NCBI RefSeq assembly: GCF_015223055.1
Contig: NZ_JADFBX010000002.1
Location: 62,001 to 126,000, forward strand
Direction: 5' to 3'
From: Pedobacter sp. MC2016-24
Lineage (GTDB): Bacteria > Bacteroidota > Bacteroidia > Sphingobacteriales > Sphingobacteriaceae
Length of the DNA: 64,000 bases
Made by a program: the position numbers and the translations under genes. The notes beneath the pieces are model-generated. The model was not told the DNA's origin. It worked only from the letters and a program-made list of their open reading frames with translations, and did not search any database. How positions within the stretch are numbered: the stretch's first letter is position 1; every line of letters begins with the position of its first letter. Positions 1 through 8,638 of the stretch are shown here, piece by piece.

Positions 1-2382
1 GCAAATGATGATTTTATCAAACATTCGGGCTGCAATACGTCCTGTTTCCCTGATGTCTTCGTGCCTTCTGTCGCCGGTAGCCGAAATTACACCAACGTGT
101 TCAGTGGCCTCAATGGATTTCAGATAATCCTTGACGCCGTTGTATCCATTGGCATTGTGTGCAAAATCGATCAATATTTTAAATTCCTTGAACCGGAAAG
201 TATTCATCCTGCCTGGCGTTTGTGCAGCCGAAGGGATAAAAGTTTCCAGTGACATGCGTATGTCTTCGATTTTATAGCCCCACAGGAAGGTAGCCAGCGT
301 TGCTGCCAATACGTTTTGGATCATGAAATCTACAGTTCCACCAAAGGTTAGGGGAATGTGAGTCACCTTTTCTACACGGATTTTCCAGTCGCCCTTTTTT
401 ATGGTGATATAGCCGCTCTCGTAAATAGCTGCAACACCGCCCTTTTTACAATGTTCAACAATGACCGGGTTGTTTTCATCCATACTAAAATAAGCGAAAT
501 TGCAATCTGCTTTGCCAGCTACTTTAATGCAGTACTTATTGTCAGCATTCAGAACGGCCCAGCCACTTCTTTTTACTGCGCCAATGACTACCGCTTTTAC
601 CCGGGTCAGGTCTTCTAATGTATGGATGTCAGAAATGCCAAGGTGGTCTTCCTGGATATTGGTGATTACGCCAATGTCACATTTGTTGAATCCCAGGCCA
701 GCCCTCAAAATACCACCTCTGGCGGTTTCCAATACGGCAAACTCGACGGTTGGGTCTCTTAAAATAAATTCTGCACTGACCGGGCCTGTAGTATCGCCTT
801 TCATCAATAGCGTATTCTGAACATAGATGCCATCAGAGGTTGTGAAGCCTACTCTGGTCCCATTACTTTTAACTATATGGGCTATTAGTCGTGATGTAGT
901 CGTTTTACCATTGGTGCCAGTAACTGCAATGATTGGAATACGCGCTGATTTGCCGGGAGGATATAACATATCGATTACCGGAGCTGCAACATTGCGTGGC
1001 AATCCTTCACTTGGTGCAAGGTGCATTCTAAAGCCTGGAGCTGCATTCACTTCTAATACTACACCGCCGTTTTCTGGCAAGGGCTGGGTCAGGTTTTCGG
1101 CCATGATATCAATGCCGCAGATGTCCAGGCCGATTATCCTTGAAATCCGTTCACTGATGAAAACATTTTGTGGATGCACGAGATCCGTAACATCAATAGA
1201 CGTACCTCCTGTACTTAAATTTGCAGTTGATTTCAGGTATACAATTTCGCCTTTTGGTGGCACCGATTCCAGGTTATAATCTTTTTTAGCTAATAAATCT
1301 AAGGTATCCCGGTCTACCGTTATTTCAGTCAATACATTTTCGTGTCCATAACCCCTTCTCGGATCCAGGTTTTCTTTGTCGATCAGTTCCTGAACGGTAG
1401 ACTGACCATTACCGGTTACATGTGCAGGAACGCGTAGTGCCGCAGCAACCATTTTGTGATCAATCACCAGTATTCTGAAATCATATCCAGTGATGAAACG
1501 TTCAATGATTACTTTTCTGGAATAATTCTGAGCATATTCAAATGCCGCTCTGGCAGCTTCGTCCGTTTTAACGTTAATGGTGGCACCTTTACCATGATTG
1601 CCATCCAATGGTTTAAATACCAAAGGATACCCTAATTTTTCTATGGCATTCGCCAGATCATCAGGATTGGATATTGTAACGCCTTTTGCCACCGGAATAG
1701 CTGATTCCAAAAGCAAACGTTTGGTTTCATCTTTATTGCATGCTATATCCACTGCAATTGAATTCGTCCTTTCGGTCATGGTGGCTCTAAAGCGAACCTG
1801 ATTCTTTCCATAGCCAAGTTGCACCAGGGAACTTTTATTTAATCTGATCCATGGAATATCCCTCGATATGGCTTCATCTACAATGGAACCTGTGCTTGGG
1901 CCCAGTCTCTCCATTTCACGCAATTCACGCATGCGTTGGATGTCTGTCTCCAGATCATATTCATCTCCATTGATCAGGGCTTTGGCGATATTTACAGCTG
2001 CTTCAGCAGCATATACTCCTGCTTTTTCTTCCAGATAGCTAAATACTACATTATAAATTCCCTCAGTTTTGGTCTGCCTGGTGCGTCCAAATCCAGTATC
2101 CATACCTGCTAGTGTCTGTATTTCCAGGGCAATGTGTTCAATGACATGCCCCATCCAGGTTCCTTCCTGAATTCTGGCTAAAAAACCTCCCGGCTCACCT
2201 TTGGAACAACGATGAGTATATAAACTGGGGATTAATTTTTCAATTCTTTCGCCAAAGCCTTCAACCAAATTGGTTGGCCTTTCTTCCATCTCCTCCAGGT
2301 CAAGGCGCATTTGAATTAATTTTTTCCTGTTAATAGACCATATGTTTGGTCCGCGTAGCACCTGTATTCCTAATATTTTCAT
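1..2382 (-). CDS. cphA: cyanophycin synthetase, C-terminus cut by window edge
   Basis: Polymerises aspartate and arginine into the storage polymer multi-L-arginyl-poly-L-aspartate, using ATP. The frame is open for 794 codons from an ATG at 2382 down to base 1, so the last roughly 80-100 residues of a usual 870-900-residue CphA lie outside the window. The N-terminus MKILGIQVLRGPN is typical of the family. A central ATP-grasp domain (about residues 220-470) carries EVNAAPGFRMH near residue 445. A Mur-ligase-type domain follows, with the P-loop GTNGKTT at residues 489-495 and a Mur-ligase C-terminal stretch (GDRRHEDIRE) near the edge. Both catalytic halves are intact, so this looks like an active CphA1-type enzyme. 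It is divergent from cphB, with 225 bp between them. Family identity is very likely; polymer production is inferred. Confidence 0.96.
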   Translation of the reverse strand, partial: MKILGIQVLRGPNIWSINRKKLIQMRLDLEEMEERPTNLVEGFGERIEKLIPSLYTHRCSKGEPGGFLARIQEGTWMGHVIEHIALEIQTLAGMDTGFGRTRQTKTEGIYNVVFSYLEEKAGVYAAEAAVNIAKALINGDEYDLETDIQRMRELREMERLGPSTGSIVDEAISRDIPWIRLNKSSLVQLGYGKNQVRFRATMTERTNSIAVDIACNKDETKRLLLESAIPVAKGVTISNPDDLANAIEKLGYPLVFKPLDGNHGKGATINVKTDEAARAAFEYAQNYSRKVIIERFITGYDFRILVIDHKMVAAALRVPAHVTGNGQSTVQELIDKENLDPRRGYGHENVLTEITVDRDTLDLLAKKDYNLESVPPKGEIVYLKSTANLSTGGTSIDVTDLVHPQNVFISERISRIIGLDICGIDIMAENLTQPLPENGGVVLEVNAAPGFRMHLAPSEGLPRNVAAPVIDMLYPPGKSARIPIIAVTGTNGKTTTSRLIAHIVKSNGTRVGFTTSDGIYVQNTLLMKGDTTGPVSAEFILRDPTVEFAVLETARGGILRAGLGFNKCDIGVITNIQEDHLGISDIHTLEDLTRVKAVVIGAVKRSGWAVLNADNKYCIKVAGKADCNFAYFSMDENNPVIVEHCKKGGVAAIYESGYITIKKGDWKIRVEKVTHIPLTFGGTVDFMIQNVLAATLATFLWGYKIEDIRMSLETFIPSAAQTPGRMNTFRFKEFKILIDFAHNANGYNGVKDYLKSIEATEHVGVISATGDRRHEDIRETGRIAARMFDKIIIC

Positions 2383-2502
2383 TCTATTTTTTGTTTTTCT
2401 ATGCCGATAACCCTATTATCCAGCTGTATAGCCGTCTGTTGCGTGAGTTGCAATGGAGACATTAAAGTAAATATATTTTTTGTAAATGTGTTTAAGTTTA
2501 TG

Positions 2503-2530
2503 ACGGTAATAAGAAATTGTTAATAACCGT
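2503..2530. repeat. imperfect dyad in the cphA-cphB intergenic region
   Basis: ACGGT (2503-2507) and ACCGT (2526-2530) close an imperfect inverted repeat whose 14-nt half-sites match at 10 positions. It sits between the divergent cphA and cphB starts, where a shared operator would be expected. The match is weak and could be chance in AT-rich DNA. Confidence 0.25.
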
Positions 2531-2573
2531 GTAATTTTCAAAAAAAAACGCGACAGGTTTCGCTCAATGCCTA

Positions 2574-2581
2574 TATATTTG
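2574..2581 (+). promoter_or_regulatory. -7 promoter element for cphB
   Basis: TATATTTG fits the Bacteroidota -7 consensus TAnnTTTG and ends 26 nt before the cphB ATG, which predicts a leader of about 20 nt. No clear -33 TTTG is seen at the usual distance. Confidence 0.5.
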
Positions 2582-2607
2582 GAGGTATAGGGAATAAAAC
2601 AATTAAA

Positions 2608-3483
2608 ATGGCTCCAAAAGGAAAACTAATAATTATCGGTGGCGCAATCAATACCGGAAGTTTTACAGAAACAACATTCGGCTTGCCCCAGAATATGAAC
2701 TTCTTTGAACGGGGGATTTTAAAGAGAATTACGGTAGAATCCGCGAAAAATACACTTTCGCGTTTTGAAATTATTACCACGGCATCACTCATCCCTGAAA
2801 AGGTTGGTGAGGAGTATGTTAAAGCATTTGCCCAGTTGGATGTAAGCAATGTAGGTGTGTTAAATATCGGCAATCGTGAGCAGGCCAATGCCATTGAAAA
2901 CTGCGAGCGGATACTGGCTGCAGATGCAATTATTTTTACAGGTGGCGACCAATTGAGGTTGTCCTCTATATTTGGCGGTACTGCCATGCACCAGATCATG
3001 CTGGATAAATATATGAACGAGGATTTTGTCATAGCCGGTACTTCTGCTGGTGCGGCTGCAAGTTCAAAAAATATGATTTATCAAGGTAGTAGTAAGGATG
3101 CTTTACTCAAAGGAGAGGTGAAAATTACCGGCGGTCTGGGTTTTATTGATGGCGTGATTGTGGATACACATTTTGTACAAAGAGGTAGAATCGGGCGTTT
3201 ACTCTATGCAGCGGCAAGTAACCCTGGCATTTTAGGAATCGGCCTGGGAGAGGATACCGGACTTTACATCTCGAACGGAAATAAAATGGAAGCGATAGGT
3301 TCCGGTATGGTGATTCTGGTGGATGGCCGTGATATGACCGATACCAATTTAACCGATGTAGAAATGGGACAACCAGTTTCTATTAAAAATATGACTGTCC
3401 ATGTCATGTGTGATGGAGATGTATACGATCTTACGGCACATCAATTGAATATTCATCATCCAAAAGTGGCCGAAATCCAATAA
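2608..3483 (+). CDS. cphB: cyanophycinase
   Basis: Serine exopeptidase of the peptidase S51 family that cuts cyanophycin to beta-Asp-Arg dipeptides. The 291-residue protein has the nucleophile motif GTSAGAA with Ser146, and the conserved FTGGDQ loop at 110-115. Its length is close to the family norm. It starts an apparent operon with the isoaspartyl peptidase 3 bp downstream, which would take the dipeptide product. Divergent cphA supplies the polymer. No secretion signal is visible, so it should act in the cytoplasm on intracellular granules. Confidence 0.95.
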   Translation: MAPKGKLIIIGGAINTGSFTETTFGLPQNMNFFERGILKRITVESAKNTLSRFEIITTASLIPEKVGEEYVKAFAQLDVSNVGVLNIGNREQANAIENCERILAADAIIFTGGDQLRLSSIFGGTAMHQIMLDKYMNEDFVIAGTSAGAAASSKNMIYQGSSKDALLKGEVKITGGLGFIDGVIVDTHFVQRGRIGRLLYAAASNPGILGIGLGEDTGLYISNGNKMEAIGSGMVILVDGRDMTDTNLTDVEMGQPVSIKNMTVHVMCDGDVYDLTAHQLNIHHPKVAEIQ

Positions 3484-3486
3484 TTC

Positions 3487-4329
3487 ATGAAAGTAATTAT
3501 ACATGGTGGCTTTTTTAGTGAGTCTGCTACCAACCAGGAAACAAAAAAGGCTAAACAACAGGCCTTGTCTGACATCGTGATCCAGGCCAATGAATATCTT
3601 AAACATCATACCGCAGTTGAGACGGTAGTTTATGCGGTTTCCTTATTGGAAGATAATGAGTTGTTTAATGCCGGACTAGGCTCGCAAATCCAAAGTGATG
3701 GTAAAGTAAGGTTGAGCGCCTCCCTAATGGATGGTAAAAGCCAGTGTTTTAGCGGGGTCATTAATATAGAGAATGTCAAGAACCCAATTCAGGTTGCTGA
3801 AAAACTATTGCGGTATGAAGATCGGGTTCTGAGTGGGGCGGGGGCTGGTGATTTTGCCAGTAAAAATGGCTTCGGCTATTTTAATCCGGTGACCATACAA
3901 AGGCAATTGGAGTACGAAGCCAAACTTGCCGATGCTGGTCGGAAGGGAACCGTGGGATGTGTAGCCTTGGATGCTGATGGGAACATTGCCGCTGCTACCT
4001 CTACAGGAGGCAAAGGCTTTGAAATTCCCAGTCGGGTGAGCGATTCCGCCACGGTTGCCGGAAATTTTGCCAGTCAGTTCGCCGGGATTTCCTGTACAGG
4101 AGTTGGTGAGGATATCGTAAATGTCGCTCTGGCTGCCAGAATTGTAACCAGGGTTACTGATGGATTCTCACTAAAAGATGCCTGCGACAAATCTTTCGCT
4201 GAACTTAAACAGATTGATGGTTTTGCCGGAGTTATCGGCATTGCTGCAAATGGTGAATTGTACCATACGGATTCTCATCCTTATATGGTTTGGGCAGCTT
4301 TTGACGGTAGTTTACAGGTGTTTAACTAA
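3487..4329 (+). CDS. isoaspartyl peptidase / plant-type L-asparaginase
   Basis: Ntn-hydrolase of the peptidase T2 family. The 280-residue precursor begins MKVIIHGG and contains the autocleavage site GTVGCVALD, with the predicted nucleophile Thr155 freed after Gly154. The STGGKGFE segment and the downstream glycine-rich region are also typical. In this context its likely substrate is beta-Asp-Arg released by cyanophycinase, giving aspartate and arginine. It is slightly short compared with 300-330-residue relatives, mostly before the cleavage site. It starts 3 bp after cphB, so co-translation is likely. Assignment of the dipeptide substrate is inference from position. Confidence 0.93.
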   Translation: MKVIIHGGFFSESATNQETKKAKQQALSDIVIQANEYLKHHTAVETVVYAVSLLEDNELFNAGLGSQIQSDGKVRLSASLMDGKSQCFSGVINIENVKNPIQVAEKLLRYEDRVLSGAGAGDFASKNGFGYFNPVTIQRQLEYEAKLADAGRKGTVGCVALDADGNIAAATSTGGKGFEIPSRVSDSATVAGNFASQFAGISCTGVGEDIVNVALAARIVTRVTDGFSLKDACDKSFAELKQIDGFAGVIGIAANGELYHTDSHPYMVWAAFDGSLQVFN

Positions 4330-4349
4330 AATTGTTATATCTTTATCAG

Positions 4350-5036
4350 ATGAACAAGATTTGTTTACTTTTTATTTGTTTGCTTTGCACCAAACAAGGA
4401 ATGGCTCAGGCAAGTGATCTTTTATCACAACAGCCCCCACCCTTAAGTAGTGCAATCAACATTGCTGTTTCCAATATTGATGAGCGCGATGGTGATGATT
4501 ATTTTGCTGAGGCAGAAAAGAATGAAAAGCGCGGCGATTTTAACGATGCTGTTACTTATTTCGGCAAGGCTGCCTTTGAATATAATAACGCAAAGAAATT
4601 TACGCAATATGGTAATGCATTGCTGCGGTTAAGTAATGTCCATTTCTTAATGGCACATTACGTTGAAGCTGAACAGGTGACCTTAAACGTGGCTTTAAAA
4701 AATTATTCCCGTATTGGAAGTAAAACAGGGCAGATGGATTCTTATGCACAGCTGGGAAAAATTTATCTGGCTGCAAATAAGCCAACACAGGCACTTTGGT
4801 TTTATACGCAGCAAGGTATTGTAGCCAAGCAAATTGGCAATAACAGCGCTTACATCGAATCTGTATTGGGGATTGCTCAGGTGAAGACAAAGAAAAGAGA
4901 ATATGTACTGGCATCGAGGGATCTAAATCGTGCAGAGTTATTGGCTAAATCTGCCAATATTACCAAATTTAACAGCCTGATTAAAGAAGCAAGGGCTTTG
5001 TTGCCGGCAAAAACAATGGCAAAAAAACCAATCTAA
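4350..5036 (+). CDS. secreted TPR-repeat protein
   Basis: Predicted 228-residue exported protein. The ATG at 4350 gives a clean signal peptide (MNKICLLFICLLCTKQGMAQ); an upstream in-frame TTG at 4332 would only add hydrophobic residues. From about residue 55 the sequence forms four or so TPR-like helical hairpins (for example YFAEAEKNEKRGDFNDAVTYFGKAAFEY). It follows the isoaspartyl peptidase by 20 bp and may share its transcript. The stretch TATCTTTA just before the ATG resembles a -7 element except for its last base. No specific function is recognised; a scaffolding role is only what TPRs usually do. Confidence 0.8.
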   Translation: MNKICLLFICLLCTKQGMAQASDLLSQQPPPLSSAINIAVSNIDERDGDDYFAEAEKNEKRGDFNDAVTYFGKAAFEYNNAKKFTQYGNALLRLSNVHFLMAHYVEAEQVTLNVALKNYSRIGSKTGQMDSYAQLGKIYLAANKPTQALWFYTQQGIVAKQIGNNSAYIESVLGIAQVKTKKREYVLASRDLNRAELLAKSANITKFNSLIKEARALLPAKTMAKKPI

Positions 5037-5088
5037 ATTATAATTTTAAAGCCGGCCTTTTACGTGCTGTGTTTAAATGGAAAATAAT

Positions 5089-5096
5089 TAACTTTG
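5089..5096 (+). promoter_or_regulatory. -7 promoter element upstream of prc
   Basis: TAACTTTG matches TAnnTTTG. A start site 5-7 nt downstream would fall at about 5102, at the foot of the perfect hairpin at 5104-5141, so the prc mRNA would begin with a stem-loop and have a leader of about 80 nt. No good -33 box is seen. Confidence 0.4.
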
Positions 5097-5103
5097 ATAT
5101 GTT

Positions 5104-5141
5104 ACACAAAAGAGACAGTATTATTACTGTCTCTTTTGTGT
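5104..5141. terminator. 17-bp perfect hairpin between TPR gene and prc
   Basis: Arms 5104-5120 (ACACAAAAGAGACAGTA) and 5125-5141 are exact complements around a TTAT loop. The T-rich 3' arm resembles other terminators in this window, so it probably ends the cphB-peptidase-TPR transcript. It may also form the 5' end of the prc mRNA. Confidence 0.75.
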
Positions 5142-5181
5142 TATTTGTGAAATTGGTATCATATTAGTGTGAAACATAAAA

Positions 5182-7323
5182 ATGGATTTTAAAATAGCTA
5201 AAGAGATGTTGAAAAGAATATTACTGGTAACCTTTACTGCTGCCGTACTTGCATGTCATGCTGCGCCCCAACCACAGCAAATGGTTCCTGGTGTCAGCAA
5301 TATTGTTCCTGATGAGAAGCAAGCACTTGTTTGTAAGGAGATCGTGGGGTTAATAGAGAATTATAATTACAAGAAAATACAGATCAATGATTCTATTTCA
5401 TCTCTGGTATTGGATAAATACATTAAGGATCTGGATCCTTCAAAATCTTATTTTTTAGCTTCAGATATTAAAGATTTTGAAAAATTCAGATATACACTTG
5501 ATGATGATTTCAGGATTGGGAACTTAAATGCTCCTTTTTACATCTTCAACGTGTACCTAAAACGCTACAATGAGTGGGTCAACTATTCTCTGGCCCAGAT
5601 TAAAGTGAAGCAGAATTTCGATCAGGACGAAACCTTTGTTTACGATCGTGAGAAAATGCCCTGGTCAAGTTCTACTGCTGCCTTAAATGATAGCTGGAAA
5701 AAGAAAATCAAATTCGAATTGCTCAATCTGAAAGTTGCGGGTACTTCTGAAGCTAAAAATGTAGAAACCTTAACCAAACGTTATCAGGTGCTTAAATCAC
5801 AAGCTGCGAAAGCCAATAATCAGGATGTTTTCCAGATTATCATGGATGCATTTACTGAAACGATAGATCCGCATACGAATTATTTCAATCCAAGCAATGC
5901 ACAGGCTTTTAATGAAGAAATGGCCCGTTCATTTGAAGGGATTGGTGCTAAACTACAAGTAGAGAATGAAGTGCTTAAGATTTCGGAAATTATACCTGGT
6001 GGGCCCGCTTTTAAAAGTAAGAAATTAAATGCTGGAGACCGTATTGTTGGTGTTGCTCAGGCAACTGGTGATTTTGAGGATATCATTGGCTGGAGAATAG
6101 AGAACTCTATCGCAAAAATAAAAGGACCAAAAGGAACCAAGGTAAGATTGAAAATTATTCCTGCCGGGAAAGAGCTTTCTTCAAAACCTGTGATTATTGA
6201 GCTTACACGTGAAAAAATCATCATGGAAGAGCAGTCTGCTCAGAAAAAAGTAAAAACGATTACTTCAAATGGACAACAGTATAAAATTGGAATCATCACT
6301 GTTCCCGCTTTCTATGCTGATTTTAAAGCCGCTAAAGCCGGGGACCCGAATTATAAAAGTACCACACGTGATGTAAGATTACTGATCGATACCTTGAAGA
6401 ACAAAGATAAGGTAGATGCTATAGTGATGGACTTGAGATCTAACGGGGGAGGATCTTTAGTTGAAGCCATTGACCTGACTGGTTTGTTTATCGATAAAGG
6501 TCCGGTAGTTCAGGTAAAAGATCTTAAAAATAACATAGAAGTTGATGAAGATACCAATCCGGGCGTGGCCTGGAATGGGCCATTCGGTGTATTGGTTAAC
6601 CGTCTGAGTGCATCAGCTTCTGAAATTTTTGCCGGAGCTATCCAGGACTACGGCAGGGGGATTATCATGGGAACACAGACTTATGGTAAGGGAACGGTAC
6701 AGTCTTCTATTGACATGAACCAATTGGTGAATCCTTCTATCCTGCAACGTTTAGCTGCTTTGGTGAATAAAAAAGGAGTAGCTGTGAAGTCTGGTAAAGA
6801 AGATAACATGCAACTTGGACAGATCAATCTGACCATGGCGAAGTTTTACCGTGTAAACGGTAGCAGTACGCAACATAAAGGCGTGATGCCGGATATTGAA
6901 TTCCCTTCTGCTATCCTTTTAGATAAAATAGGCGAAGATACAGAACCTTCTGCTTTACCTTGGGATGAGATCCAGAAGTCTAATTATGTCCCTGTTGCAG
7001 ATTTAGGCCCGCTTAAACAACAGTTAATTGGTTTACATAAAGAACGCATGTCAAAATCGCTGGATTATAAAATCCTGCAGGATGATATCGCTGATTTCAA
7101 GAACCGAGAAAATGAGGTTTCTGTAAGTTTAAATGAAACCAAGCTGAAAGCAGAAAGAGACAGCATTGAAGCCAAGAACCTGGTTAGAACAAATACGCTC
7201 CGCACATCCAGAGGATTGCCTCCGGTTAAAAAGGGCGATAAGATTGCTAAGGAAGATAACTTTGATTTCGTAGAAGATGAAAGCTTAAAGGTTATGGCTG
7301 ATCTGATGCAATTGAAAAAATAA
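5182..7323 (+). CDS. prc: tail-specific carboxy-terminal processing protease (Prc/Ctp)
   Basis: Periplasmic serine protease of family S41A that degrades or trims envelope proteins. The 713-residue protein has an N-terminal tail-specific-protease domain, a PDZ domain at about 245-340 and the catalytic core. The Ser-Lys dyad is Ser478 (in LSASASEIFAGA) and Lys503 (in TYGKGTVQ), with the same 25-residue spacing as in E. coli Prc. A DUF3340-type C-terminal region follows. The start at 5182 is the first ATG; the ATG at 5206 would give a tidier signal peptide (MLKRILLVTFTAAVLAC) whose Cys could be lipidated. Length matches Bacteroidota orthologues. Confidence 0.95.
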   Translation: MDFKIAKEMLKRILLVTFTAAVLACHAAPQPQQMVPGVSNIVPDEKQALVCKEIVGLIENYNYKKIQINDSISSLVLDKYIKDLDPSKSYFLASDIKDFEKFRYTLDDDFRIGNLNAPFYIFNVYLKRYNEWVNYSLAQIKVKQNFDQDETFVYDREKMPWSSSTAALNDSWKKKIKFELLNLKVAGTSEAKNVETLTKRYQVLKSQAAKANNQDVFQIIMDAFTETIDPHTNYFNPSNAQAFNEEMARSFEGIGAKLQVENEVLKISEIIPGGPAFKSKKLNAGDRIVGVAQATGDFEDIIGWRIENSIAKIKGPKGTKVRLKIIPAGKELSSKPVIIELTREKIIMEEQSAQKKVKTITSNGQQYKIGIITVPAFYADFKAAKAGDPNYKSTTRDVRLLIDTLKNKDKVDAIVMDLRSNGGGSLVEAIDLTGLFIDKGPVVQVKDLKNNIEVDEDTNPGVAWNGPFGVLVNRLSASASEIFAGAIQDYGRGIIMGTQTYGKGTVQSSIDMNQLVNPSILQRLAALVNKKGVAVKSGKEDNMQLGQINLTMAKFYRVNGSSTQHKGVMPDIEFPSAILLDKIGEDTEPSALPWDEIQKSNYVPVADLGPLKQQLIGLHKERMSKSLDYKILQDDIADFKNRENEVSVSLNETKLKAERDSIEAKNLVRTNTLRTSRGLPPVKKGDKIAKEDNFDFVEDESLKVMADLMQLKK

Positions 7324-7339
7324 CAGGTAGGAATATAAC

Positions 7340-7375
7340 AAAAGAAGCCCGGCATATCAATGCCGGGCTTCTTTT
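7340..7375. terminator. bidirectional terminator between prc and SPFH gene
   Basis: Perfect 16-bp stem: arm 7340-7355, loop ATCA, arm 7360-7375. The GC-rich core is flanked by A on one side and T on the other, so it can serve both convergent genes. Confidence 0.92.
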
Positions 7376-7389
7376 GTTTAAAAGGTATA

Positions 7390-8322
7390 TTATTTAGCTT
7401 GGTTGTCCGCTACTTTTTGCATTTGCATACCCATCATTTCTTTCATGGTCCGGTTCATACCTTCTGTAGACCCGTCCAGGAAGATAACATTTCCGTCGCT
7501 GTTTTCAGCAAAGTGTTTGATCGACTCCGTCCACATGGTAAATAGAATAACAGAAATATCCAGGTTGGCCTGTTCCATCTCCTGAGCTGCTTTGGTCATA
7601 CCATGTGCAACTTCTGCCCTGAAAAGCGCTATACCCTGACCTCTAAGTTGTGCAGCTTCACGTTCTGCTGCCGCTGCAATTTTAATGGCATTACCATCCG
7701 CTTCAGCGCCTTTGGTCTTGGTAATTAACAAAGCCTGGCCTTCATTTTCTGCTGCGGCTTTTAAATTGTTCGATGCCACAACCCGGCTCATGGAGCGCAT
7801 GATCTCGTCATCAAAAGTGATGTCGTTTAATTGAAGATCCTGTAAATGGTAACCCCAGGTCTCCAGTACCTTGTCAATTTGTTCCTTTACGTGTAAGACA
7901 ATCTCGTTGCGTTGTGCCAATACATTGGCTTGCCGCTGCGTAGCCACGTAAGCTCTTATGGAGCCTTCAATGGTTCGTATCAAGGCTTGCATCAAATTTG
8001 TCGAATCGACAAACTTAAAGGCTACATTTTTAATGGTTTCTTCTTCATGATCCAAAACGGAATACAAAAGCATGGCTTTAAAATAGACATTGGCCTGGTC
8101 TTGCGTTACGGCCTGGAAAGAAAGTTCAACTGATCTGTTTTGTATCGAAATTCGGGAATGAATAACTTCAATTAGTGGAATCTTAAAACTAAGGCCCGGT
8201 CTTAGTAATCTTCTGTATTTCCCAAAAACCGTCACTACGGCAATGGTTCCCTGTTTGACAGTAACAAAAGAGCTGACGAAAAGAACCAATAGGATAAAAA
8301 TAATAATGTAAGGCGTATACAT
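7390..8322 (-). CDS. SPFH/Band 7 (stomatin-like) membrane protein
   Basis: 310-residue protein with one N-terminal membrane segment (about residues 5-23, YIIIFILLVLFVSSFV), then the SPFH domain from about 25 to 210 (TVKQGTIAVVTVFGKYRRLLRPG) and an Ala/Glu-rich coiled-coil region (about 190-250). Stomatin/prohibitin relatives organise membrane microdomains and often regulate membrane proteases. No NfeD-type partner is adjacent. It is convergent with prc across a shared terminator. Function beyond the family is not shown by the sequence. Confidence 0.9.
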   Translation of the reverse strand: MYTPYIIIFILLVLFVSSFVTVKQGTIAVVTVFGKYRRLLRPGLSFKIPLIEVIHSRISIQNRSVELSFQAVTQDQANVYFKAMLLYSVLDHEEETIKNVAFKFVDSTNLMQALIRTIEGSIRAYVATQRQANVLAQRNEIVLHVKEQIDKVLETWGYHLQDLQLNDITFDDEIMRSMSRVVASNNLKAAAENEGQALLITKTKGAEADGNAIKIAAAAEREAAQLRGQGIALFRAEVAHGMTKAAQEMEQANLDISVILFTMWTESIKHFAENSDGNVIFLDGSTEGMNRTMKEMMGMQMQKVADNQAK

Positions 8323-8437
8323 AATGGCTTCTAATTAATGAATAGATGTCATCAAGATACGAACTATTTCCTGCCCCGTAAATTATAATTATTCAGCATG
8401 CACACACAGGCATAGATATTGTAATAGAGCGGTAGAT

Positions 8438-8445
8438 TAAATTTG
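8438..8445 (+). promoter_or_regulatory. -7 promoter element 7 nt before a start codon
   Basis: TAAATTTG fits TAnnTTTG and ends only 7 nt before the ATG at 8453, predicting a leader of a few bases or none. Confidence 0.5.
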
Positions 8446-8452
8446 AAAAATC

Positions 8453-8638
8453 ATGAATGTCAAACGTACTTTTGGAAGCATTTTAACAATTTTGGGTATA
8501 ATAGGCCTTGTTTATGCTGGTTATGGATTTATTAAGCACAGTCTGCAGACCCGTGAACTGTTCGTTGCGGGAATTATTGGTTTAATATTTTTTGTGTCGG
8601 GTATTGGATTGGTTAAGAACACCAAAGACGAATCTTAG
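8453..8638 (+). CDS. small two-helix membrane protein
   Basis: 61-residue protein with two hydrophobic helices (about residues 9-27 and 38-53) and short charged ends, the last being KNTKDES. No family is recognised. A -7 promoter element lies just ahead of the ATG, which supports it as a real gene. Its stop codon overlaps that of the convergent CapA-like gene by 4 nt (TTAG). Confidence 0.65.
   Translation: MNVKRTFGSILTILGIIGLVYAGYGFIKHSLQTRELFVAGIIGLIFFVSGIGLVKNTKDES

Noticed and set aside
827..1279. Long plus-strand frames inside the cphA region (also 61-252, 358-618, 500-820, 1598-1801).
   Set aside because: They are antisense to an intact cphA reading frame with clear family motifs.
2571..3032. 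153-codon minus-strand frame across cphB.
   Set aside because: Antisense to cphB, with Ser/Ile-rich composition typical of shadow frames.
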